Origin: Nannocystis pusilla
Lineage (GTDB): Bacteria > Myxococcota_A > Polyangia > Nannocystales > Nannocystaceae
DNA length: 64,000 nucleotides
Direction of reading: 5' to 3'
Assembly: GCF_020073745.1 (NCBI RefSeq)
Contig: NZ_JAIRAU010000040.1
Coordinates: 62,001-126,000 of the forward strand
The position numbers were made by a program, and so were the translations under genes. Position 1 is the first letter of the stretch. Each line of letters begins with the position of its first letter. The notes below the pieces were generated by a model. The model saw only the letters and a program-made list of their open reading frames with translations, did not search any database and had not been told where the DNA came from. Positions 17,768 through 24,791 of the stretch are shown in pieces.

Positions 17768-19333
17768 TCACCGACGCTCGCGCGCCCGCCACAGCGCGCG
17801 CCCCACCAGCCCCGCCGCGATCGCCCCGATCACCGCCAGCCCCGCGAACCCGATCAGCATCCCCGGGTGTCCTGCGCGCGCCAGCTTGACCGCGCCGAGC
17901 ACCAGCACGTCGGGCTGGAGCGTCATGAACCCCGCGATCGGGCTGGCCCACGGCGCAAAGTGTGACGTCTCGAGCACGTGCCCGGCCGCGCGCGGATCGT
18001 TCGTCAGCACGATCATCCACTCGAAGATCGATCGCGTCGCCAGGAACCCGGTCAGCGCCGCGCTGCTCGCGAGCGCCGCCCAGAACACCCGCTGCACCGC
18101 CTTCGCGCGCTGCGGCAGCGTCTCGACCGCCGCCGCGAAGCCGAGCATCAGCAGCGGGATCGCCGGCACCAGGTGGCGCGGCCCCAGGCCCCAGCCGCCG
18201 TACCAGTCGGTGCGCGCCGACACCACCAGCCAGCGCGTCACCAGCAGCGACAGCGCCAACCACGTCGCCGCCGGCGCCCGCCGCAGCGCCGCGCCTACTC
18301 CGATCAGCCCCAGCGTCGCCGCCGGCGCGTACAGCCACAGGCTCCGGCCCGGCGCCACCATCAGCGCCCACAGCCCCGTCCACGGGTTCGTCCACGCGCT
18401 GTAGTGGCCGAAGCGACCGGTCTCGAGCGGATCGCCGAAGCGCAGCCACTGCCCGAGCAGCAGCGCCGCCAGGCCCGCGCCGGCCAGCAGCGCCGCCCCG
18501 CTCAGCCCGCGTCGCGCCGGCGCCAGCGCTTTCAGACATGTCCTCACGAACCTGCCCTTGAGGTCCTGTCCTTTCAGACTTGCCAGCATCGGCAACAGCG
18601 CGTACCCCGCCAGGCACGGCCAGGCCACCAGGTTCACCACGTGCACGTGGACCGCGAAGCCGGCCGCCGCCCCGGCCAGCCACAACCGGCAATCGGCCGC
18701 GCGCGGCCGGTCGGCCCGCAGCGCGTGCGCCTGCGCGATCGCCAGCGCCGCCGCCAGCAGCACCAGCGCCGACAGCGGCTCGCTCAGGAACGTGCGCGCG
18801 TACGGCCAGGCCGCCGTGGCCGTCGCGTACGCGACCCCCGTCCACAGCGCCGCCCGGGCCGAGAAGCCGAGCCACGCCAGCCAGCGGACCAGCAGCCACG
18901 CCGTCGCCGCCGTCACCAGGCAGTGCGTCAGGCTGACGACCAGGTGGTGCCAGTCCGACCTGGCCTCGCGGACATGGAACGTGAAGTGGTCCGAGCGGAC
19001 CGCCCGCGTCCACGCGAACGGCACCACGGGCGCGGTCACGCGCGCCAGCGCGTACATCGGCGCGGCGACCAGCGACAGGCCGTGGCCGAAGAACCCGTAG
19101 CGACGGCCGTCCCGCCCCTCGGCCCAGCCGAACGTCCCGGGCGGCCGGCCGGGCGGCTCCCCGGTGCGATGGCCGATCCCGGCGATGGCGAACGAGCCGC
19201 GGTCGACCAGGCTCGCCGTCGTCTGGAACACGATCTCGTCGTCCGGGAACTGGATCCGCCCGGGCGCGGTGCACAAAAACAACACGGCGCAGGCCACCAA
19301 CAGGGCGGCTGCGCCGGGCGTACGCGGATTCAA
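17768..19333 (-). CDS. Polytopic membrane protein, probable glycosyltransferase-like (ArnT/PMT-like)
   Basis: 521 aa with about ten hydrophobic segments. The first loop has an acidic pair (IQFPDDEIVF), as in lipid-dependent GT-C glycosyltransferases, and later loops are Trp/Tyr-rich (RTDWYGGWGLGPRHLVP). It could move a sugar from a polyprenyl carrier to an envelope target, but the family is not certain. The start shown is TTG and is tentative. Residues around SLKGQDLKGRFVRTCLKAL are encoded by an in-frame copy of the palindromic repeat, in a cytoplasmic or periplasmic loop between helices. It lies 24 bp downstream of the lipoprotein gene at 19358-19876 and may be cotranscribed with it. Confidence 0.7.
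   Translation of the reverse strand: MNPRTPGAAALLVACAVLFLCTAPGRIQFPDDEIVFQTTASLVDRGSFAIAGIGHRTGEPPGRPPGTFGWAEGRDGRRYGFFGHGLSLVAAPMYALARVTAPVVPFAWTRAVRSDHFTFHVREARSDWHHLVVSLTHCLVTAATAWLLVRWLAWLGFSARAALWTGVAYATATAAWPYARTFLSEPLSALVLLAAALAIAQAHALRADRPRAADCRLWLAGAAAGFAVHVHVVNLVAWPCLAGYALLPMLASLKGQDLKGRFVRTCLKALAPARRGLSGAALLAGAGLAALLLGQWLRFGDPLETGRFGHYSAWTNPWTGLWALMVAPGRSLWLYAPAATLGLIGVGAALRRAPAATWLALSLLVTRWLVVSARTDWYGGWGLGPRHLVPAIPLLMLGFAAAVETLPQRAKAVQRVFWAALASSAALTGFLATRSIFEWMIVLTNDPRAAGHVLETSHFAPWASPIAGFMTLQPDVLVLGAVKLARAGHPGMLIGFAGLAVIGAIAAGLVGRALWRARERR
18533..18593 (-). repeat. In-frame palindromic repeat inside the membrane protein gene
   Basis: The stretch contains ACATGTCC, two CCTGYCC units and a CAGAC-type right arm, in the order seen in intergenic copies. 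It is read in frame as a loop rich in Lys, Arg and Leu between hydrophobic segments, and it does not break the gene. Confidence 0.7.
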
Positions 19334-19357
19334 GCTCGGCTTCGACGAACTCAGCGA

Positions 19358-19876
19358 TTACCCCGAGGTGCCGCTGGAGCTGTTGCCCATGCACAGCGAC
19401 GTGTCGAAGGTGCAGGTCACGGGGTCGCAGCCGAGCGAGCCGCCGGCGTTGCCGAGCGACTCACAGGTGAACCCGTTGAGGTTGGCGCCGTCGCACTGCT
19501 CGTTCGGATCGATCTGCCCATTGCCGCAGCCGGCCGGGTCGGTCGTCTGGGTCGTCGTCGTCTGGGTCGTCGTCGTGTCGACGTCGCCGGTGGTCGTGTC
19601 GGCGTCGGTCGTCGAGGTCGGCGGCGTCGTCGTCGGCCCGTTGGTGGTCGGCGCGGCCGTCGTGCTGGTCGTATCGGGGCCGGTCGTCGGGTCGGGGTTC
19701 GTGGTCGTCCCCGGCGCGCTGGTCGAGGTGTCCGTGCCGGAAGACGTGTCCGTGGCCGGCGTGCCGGAGGGGTTGTTGGTGCCGGTACCGAACCCACCGG
19801 GCTCGCCATCATCACCGCAGCCGGGGACGAGGCACAGGACAGCAACGGAGCAAGCGAGCGTACGCCAGGCGATCAT
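19358..19876 (-). CDS. Lipoprotein with Thr-rich linker and Myxococcus-type Cys-rich repeat
   Basis: 172 aa from ATG 19876. The lipobox is LVPGC. A long low-complexity Thr/Asp/Pro linker (TTGDVDTTTTQTTTT-like) follows. The C-terminal domain reads CGNGQIDPNEQCDG...TCESLG...GSLGCDPVTCTFDTSLC, matching the Myxococcus Cys-rich repeat (DUF4215-like). Such proteins are surface-exposed in Nannocystis relatives; function unknown. The strand bias of the Thr codons (ACC/ACG) makes the opposite strand look coding, but that is a shadow. Confidence 0.8.
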   Translation of the reverse strand: MIAWRTLACSVAVLCLVPGCGDDGEPGGFGTGTNNPSGTPATDTSSGTDTSTSAPGTTTNPDPTTGPDTTSTTAAPTTNGPTTTPPTSTTDADTTTGDVDTTTTQTTTTQTTDPAGCGNGQIDPNEQCDGANLNGFTCESLGNAGGSLGCDPVTCTFDTSLCMGNSSSGTSG

Positions 19877-20596
19877 GGCGCCTTTATCCCAATGGCGCTG
19901 CCCGGGGGTCAAGAGAAAAGCGAGCCCAGGCACAGGGGCTCACGGAAGCCATTTCCGAGACCTGCCGCACGGGTTTCGCCGGCCACGGCTCGACGGGCCT
20001 CGCGGCTTTTGCCAGTGGAGTCGCGAGCACCCGCGCGCCATCACGGCCTCACTGGCAGGGTCCTGACTCCACGGCACGACGGGCCTCGATCTCGCGACCG
20101 TCCGCGAAGCAGGACACGCTCCACTCGAGCAGCACCGGCACCCTCGCGAGGTCGGCCACGGAGCACCATCGCCGGCCCGCATCCTCCGATCGACACGCGC
20201 GATCGTCCGAGCCTCGCGACCTTCGCTTTCGAACCCTCCGCACCCCTCGCAAATTACGCATCCACCTCTGTTCGCGCTCGCCTCGCCCTCGCCGACGTCC
20301 GTCCGTCGGGCCCCGCGGACAGACGACCGCGAGCGACGGGCGAGCGACGGCTCGGCCCGCTCGCCTGCAAGGGGATCGATGACGCATACCCCGCCATCGG
20401 CTGAGCACGGCCCGCGACGAGGGCCGCGATCGCGGTCATCACGACCGAAAATGTCGCATATTCTTAATCATCACATTTCAAACACTTACGCCACATAATA
20501 TCAAGTTGTTTCGAGCCTGTGTACGGATGCCTTTGCGCCCCCCATGGGGCGAGTGCTACCACGATGCTCCTCGTGACCGTACCTGAAGCTCCAGCC
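19877..20596. promoter_or_regulatory. Long intergenic region with an AT-rich island
   Basis: This 720-bp gap separates the divergent lipoprotein and HtrA-like genes. Near its left end there are a 20-bp direct repeat with one mismatch (19983-20002 and 20069-20088) and inverted repeats (TGCCAGTG 20010-20017 with CACTGGCA 20050-20057; GTGGAGTC 20015-20022 with GACTCCAC 20065-20072). From about 20445 to 20520 the sequence is strikingly AT-rich for this genome, which suits a promoter for the HtrA-like gene, but no clear -35/-10 pair can be assigned. A weak small reading frame (20049-20261, minus) is listed separately. Confidence 0.5.
20049..20261 (-). CDS. Possible small ORF or gene remnant
   Basis: A 70-aa frame on the minus strand. 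Its last 40 codons (CSVADLARVPVLLEW...RAVESGPCQ) end almost wholly in G or C and read like a normal protein, with two Cys. The N-terminal part is Arg-rich and looks non-coding. It could be a short secreted peptide or the 3' remnant of a decayed gene; the flanking direct repeat supports past rearrangement. Not recognised. Confidence 0.25.
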   Translation of the reverse strand: MRNLRGVRRVRKRRSRGSDDRACRSEDAGRRWCSVADLARVPVLLEWSVSCFADGREIEARRAVESGPCQ

Positions 20597-23314
20597 ATGA
20601 CCCCGACCTGGCGCGAGAGCCTGGAGCGCGTCTACGCGGCCGTGGTCTCGGTCCGCATCGACGCGCCGCGTCCCTTCGACACCGAGTGGAACGGCAGCTC
20701 GCAGGCGACCGCGTTCGTCGTCGACGCCGAGCAGGGCCTCATGCTCAGCAACCGCCACGTCGTCCAGCCGGGCCCCGTGGTCGCCGAGGCGGTGTTCCTC
20801 AACCACGAGGAGATCCCGCTGCGGCCGGTCTACCGCGACCCCGTCCACGACTTCGGCTTCTTCCGCTACGACCCCGCCGCGCTGCGCTTCATCCGGCCGC
20901 CGGCGCTGCGCCTGCGCCCCGACAAGGCCATCGTCGGCACCGAGCTGCGCGTCGTCGGCAACGACGCCGGCGAGAAGCTCTCGATCCTCGCCGGCACGCT
21001 CGCCCGCGTCGATCGCCCGGCGCCGCTATACGGCCAGAGCAAGTATAACGATTTCAATACGTTCTACCTGCAGGCTGCAAGTGGTGCGACAGGTGGATCT
21101 TCCGGCTCGCCGGTGGTCGACATCGAGGGCGACGTCATCGCCCTCAACGCCGGCAGTCGGACCCAGGCTGCCTCGAGCTTCTTCCTCCCGCTCGAGCGGG
21201 TGCTGCGCGCATTCGAGCTGCTGCGCACGGGTCAGCCCATCCCGCGCGGCACCTTGATGACAACCTTCTCGTACACCCCCTTCGACGAGCTGGCGCGCCT
21301 CGGCCTGCGTCCGGAGACCGAGCAGGTCGCCCGCGCCGCCGACCCGGGCGGGATCGGCCTCCTCATCGTCGACAAGCTGATCCCCGGCGGCGTCACCCAC
21401 GGCCTGCTCGAGCCGGGCGACATCCTCCTGCGCGTCGAGGGCCAGTTCATCCCCCGCTTCGTCCCGCTCGAGGCGGTGCTCGACGCCTCCGTCGGCCAGA
21501 CCGTCACCCTCGAGCTCGAGCGCGGCGGCCGGCCGCTGACCGTCCGCGCCCGCGTGCAAGACCTCCACGCCATCACGCCCAGCACCTATCTCGAGGTCGG
21601 CGGCGCGATCCTCCACGACCTCTCGTACCAGCGGGCCCGCAACCCCCAGGTCGCGCTGACCGGCGTCTACCTCGCCAACAGCGGTTACCTCTTCTCGCCC
21701 CTCGACCTCGACCGCGGCGCCGTGATCCGGGCCATCGCCGGCGTGCCGACGCCCGACCTGGCCGCGGCCGAGGCCGTGCTGTCCGGCTTGCCGCACGCGG
21801 CACCGTTCATGGTCCGCTGGATCGACCTCGACCAGCCGACCCGCGAGCACGTCACCGTCATCACCATGGACCGGCGGTGGTTCGCCATGACCCGCTCGAC
21901 CCGCGACGACCGCACCGGCCGCTGGCCCTCGACCGTCGAGCCGCCCCCGCCGCCCCCGCCGCCGCGCACGCCCGTCACCACCAACCTGCCGCCGAGCGAC
22001 GACGTCCGCGTGCAGCAGGTCCAGCCTTCGCTGGTCACCGTGACCTGCAACATCCCCTACAAGATCGACGGCATCCACGCGACCCGCTTCGTCGGCGCCG
22101 GCCTGGTCGTCGACGCCAAGCGCGGCCTCGTCCTGGTCGACCGCAACACCGTCCCGATCCCGCTGGCGGACATCACCCTCACCGTCGCCGGCGCGGTCGA
22201 GATCCCGGGCGAGATCGCGTTCCTCCACCCGCACCACAACTACGGGATCCTCTCGTACGACCCGGCCCTCCTCGGCGACACGCCGATCCGCGCCGTCGAC
22301 CTCGCCCCGCGGCCGCTCCACCCCGGCGACCCCGTCTGGCTGGTCGGCCTCAAGTCCGGCCACCGCGTGTTCGCCCAGAGCACCGCCGTCGAGGCCGTCG
22401 ACCTGCCGCTGCCGCGCCCGCCCCGCTTCCGGGCCATGAACCTCGAGCGGATCTCCCTCACCAGCGCCACCGCCTCGCTCGGCGGCGCCATCGTCGACAG
22501 CGAGGCCCGCGTGCTCGCGCTGTGGGCCGGCTTCTCCTACCAGGACGGCAAGGACCACCGCGTCGCCGAGTACGGCATCACGGCCGACCTGTTCGCCGAG
22601 GCCGTCGAGATCCTCCGCCGCGGCGAGTCGCCGATCGTCTGCGACCTCGGCGTCGAGTTCGGCACCGTCACCCTCGCCGAGGCGCGCCACCGCGGCCTGT
22701 CCCCCGAGACAGCCGCCGAGCTCGAGGGCCACGACCCGCTGCGCCGCCAGGTGCTGGTCGTCCAGCGGCTGGCCGCGTTCGCCCGCGGCTGGCAGGCCGG
22801 CGACCTGGTCCTGCGGGCCGGCGGCGTCGCCGTCACCTCGGTCCGCGAGATCGAGGGCGCGCTGCGGCGCGGCCGCGTCACCGTGCGCCTCCTCCGCGAC
22901 GGCGTCGAGCTCGACCTCGAGGTCGTGACCCGGCCCGACGACGGCCGCGGCACCGACCGCGTGCTCCACTGGGCCGGCGCCCTGCTCCAGGCCCCCCACC
23001 ACGCCGCCCTCATCCAGCGCGCCGTCCCCGACGAGGGCGTCTACATCTCGCTCTACTGGTACGGCTCGCCGGCCAGCCGCTCGCGGCTGCGCGCCGCTCG
23101 CAGGATCGTCGCGGCCGAGGACCGCCCCACCCCCGACATCGACAGCTTCCTCGCTGCCGTTTCCGGCAAGCCCGACCGCGCCTCCGTCCGCCTCAAGACC
23201 GTCGACCTCGACGGCAAGGTCGACCTCCTCACCCTCCGCCTCGACCTCGAGTACTTCCCCACCTACGAGCTCCGCCGCACCCGCGCCGGCTGGGTCCGCA
23301 TCGAGCACGACTAA
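20597..23314 (+). CDS. Double-unit HtrA/Deg-family serine protease, Nma111/Deg7-like
   Basis: 905 aa from ATG 20597; in-frame ATGs at 20564 and 20519 would add 11 or 26 residues. There is no signal peptide. The first unit is a trypsin-like domain with His54 (SNRHVV), Asp85 (HDFGFF) and Ser169 (GSSGSP), then PDZ modules (GGVTHGLLEPGDILLRVEG). The second unit repeats the protease-PDZ order, but its triad is gone: NRNTVP-like, HNYGIL and SLGGAI at the equivalent places. One active plus one degenerate protease unit, with no export signal, is the architecture of fungal Nma111/Ynm3 and plant Deg7 rather than of periplasmic DegP. It probably acts in cytoplasmic protein quality control. It is preceded by an AT-rich promoter-like island. 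Confidence 0.85.
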   Translation: MTPTWRESLERVYAAVVSVRIDAPRPFDTEWNGSSQATAFVVDAEQGLMLSNRHVVQPGPVVAEAVFLNHEEIPLRPVYRDPVHDFGFFRYDPAALRFIRPPALRLRPDKAIVGTELRVVGNDAGEKLSILAGTLARVDRPAPLYGQSKYNDFNTFYLQAASGATGGSSGSPVVDIEGDVIALNAGSRTQAASSFFLPLERVLRAFELLRTGQPIPRGTLMTTFSYTPFDELARLGLRPETEQVARAADPGGIGLLIVDKLIPGGVTHGLLEPGDILLRVEGQFIPRFVPLEAVLDASVGQTVTLELERGGRPLTVRARVQDLHAITPSTYLEVGGAILHDLSYQRARNPQVALTGVYLANSGYLFSPLDLDRGAVIRAIAGVPTPDLAAAEAVLSGLPHAAPFMVRWIDLDQPTREHVTVITMDRRWFAMTRSTRDDRTGRWPSTVEPPPPPPPPRTPVTTNLPPSDDVRVQQVQPSLVTVTCNIPYKIDGIHATRFVGAGLVVDAKRGLVLVDRNTVPIPLADITLTVAGAVEIPGEIAFLHPHHNYGILSYDPALLGDTPIRAVDLAPRPLHPGDPVWLVGLKSGHRVFAQSTAVEAVDLPLPRPPRFRAMNLERISLTSATASLGGAIVDSEARVLALWAGFSYQDGKDHRVAEYGITADLFAEAVEILRRGESPIVCDLGVEFGTVTLAEARHRGLSPETAAELEGHDPLRRQVLVVQRLAAFARGWQAGDLVLRAGGVAVTSVREIEGALRRGRVTVRLLRDGVELDLEVVTRPDDGRGTDRVLHWAGALLQAPHHAALIQRAVPDEGVYISLYWYGSPASRSRLRAARRIVAAEDRPTPDIDSFLAAVSGKPDRASVRLKTVDLDGKVDLLTLRLDLEYFPTYELRRTRAGWVRIEHD

Positions 23315-23315
23315 C

Positions 23316-23698
23316 CTGTCCCCGAGGACAGCCGAGCTTCGTCGAGATCGAGCTGTCCCCCCGGACAGCTCGTCTCGCCTCGCACCGAGATCAGCCTGTC
23401 CCGCAGGACATGTCCCATCACACAGCCTCGCGGCCCGGCGCGAGCGGCCTGTCCCCGAGGCCAGCCCCGCACGACCCGCCGCGACATGTCCATGCGGACA
23501 TATCCCCTCGACACCGTCGACCTCGGGCGGCGAAGGTATCCGACGCGCCGCACCACGACCTGTCCCTTCGGACATCCGATTCGCCCCGCGCACGACCTGT
23601 CCCTCCGGACATCCGCCGGTCCCGCGCCGCGGCCTGTCCCTCCGGACATCCGACGCGCCGCACCACGACCTGTCCCTCCGGACATCCGATTCGCCCCG
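23316..23698. repeat. Dense array of palindromic repeats
   Basis: This gap holds at least nine copies of the CTGTCC-N4-GGACA element. CTGTCC-CCGA-GGACAG (23316-23331) starts 2 nt after the HtrA stop. CGAGCTGTCC-CCCC-GGACAGCTCG (23349-23372) is a perfect 10-bp stem. Further copies lie at about 23399, 23445, 23486, 23558, 23595, 23633 and 23668. Two 51-bp segments (23538-23588 and 23648-23698) are identical except at one base. The loops vary (CTTC, CTCC, CCGA, CCCC) while the arms are kept, which fits selection for, or spread of, a hairpin. No gene is seen here. Confidence 0.88.
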
Positions 23699-23759
23699 AC
23701 GCTCGCGCCCCGTGCATACCGCTTTCCTCGCCCGCTCATGCCCGCTACATTGAGCGGCG

Positions 23760-24791
23760 ATGCGGACAGCGCTGGTCGTCGGCCTCGGGCTCCTCGGCGG
23801 CTGCGTGCAGTACGATCGACCGCCCTGGGTCGTCGATCATCCGGTCGCGTGGGGCCTCGTCGTCCGCGTCGTCGAACCGGGCGGCTACTCCTCCGACCTC
23901 GTCGTCCCCGACGGCCGCGAGCGCGCCGAGGCCCTGCCGCTCGACACCCTCGAGCTGCAGTGGATCGGCGTCGGTCCGCCCGACATCTCCGTCCCGCCGC
24001 CGACCTGGCTGGCGTGTCCCTTCGGCTGCGGCTTCCCGTTCACCTACGAGGAGCTCCCGGCCTGCCCCGTCCCGCTGCCGCTGTCGTTCCCGGAGACGTG
24101 CCGCCTCGGCGAGGGCGAGCGCGTGCGCCTGAGCCTCGGCGGGGCCTACACTGCCAACCCCGAGTTCCGCGGGTGGATCCAAGTCATGGCCTTCACCGCC
24201 CACGGCGACGTCGACCCCGAGACCTGCCTGCAGCGCTACACCAGCCTGCCGCGGGCCGGCCTCGAGTCGTGCCTCATGCAGCAGCGCGCCCTGACCCTCG
24301 GGCCGGAGTGGAAGGCCTTCACCACCGTACCCGCGCTGATGAGCCTGTACCCCCTCGACGGCGAGCTGCCGCCCGACCTCGCCGACACTCCGCCCGACCT
24401 CAACCCCGTCCTCACCGGCCTGCTGGTGCGCCGCAACGGCCGCGAGCAGCTGGCGCAGGACGGCGACACCGTGCGGGTCCACGCCGGCGACCGGATCTCC
24501 GTCACCCCGCAGTACAGCGACGACTCGCAGCAGGAGTACTACGCCTTCACCTCCGTCGCCGCCTCCGACCACCTCACCGTCATGCCCAGGGAGGAGCAAC
24601 TCGTCGCCAGGATCGGCCTGTCCGCCGAGGTCCAGGAGATTGGCGACCCGCTCGACGATGAGATCCGCTTGTGGGTCGTCCCCGACGATCCCGAGCCCGT
24701 CGACCTCTACCTCTACGTCGCCGACACCCGCCAGGGTCGCGCCTTCGCCACCTTGCGCTTCGTCGCCGAGGACGCCGCCCCCGCCCCATGA
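23760..24791 (+). CDS. Lipoprotein of unknown function, coupled to a TonB-dependent receptor
   Basis: 343 aa from ATG 23760. The signal is short, with lipobox LLGGC. The mature protein is beta-rich with Cys pairs (CPFGCGFPF, ACPVPLP, ETCRLG), a middle region with DGDTVRVHAGDRISVTPQYSDD and a C-terminal immunoglobulin-like stretch. No known family recognised. Its stop overlaps the start of the receptor gene by 4 nt (ATGA at 24788-24791). The pair may therefore form an outer-membrane uptake or display unit, with the lipoprotein as a SusD-like or accessory surface partner; that role is inference. Confidence 0.75.
   Translation: MRTALVVGLGLLGGCVQYDRPPWVVDHPVAWGLVVRVVEPGGYSSDLVVPDGRERAEALPLDTLELQWIGVGPPDISVPPPTWLACPFGCGFPFTYEELPACPVPLPLSFPETCRLGEGERVRLSLGGAYTANPEFRGWIQVMAFTAHGDVDPETCLQRYTSLPRAGLESCLMQQRALTLGPEWKAFTTVPALMSLYPLDGELPPDLADTPPDLNPVLTGLLVRRNGREQLAQDGDTVRVHAGDRISVTPQYSDDSQQEYYAFTSVAASDHLTVMPREEQLVARIGLSAEVQEIGDPLDDEIRLWVVPDDPEPVDLYLYVADTRQGRAFATLRFVAEDAAPAP

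Noticed and set aside
23316-23698. CRISPR-like array
   Set aside because: Spacing between copies is irregular, the spacers themselves are duplicated, the units are palindromes with variable loops, and no cas gene is in the window.
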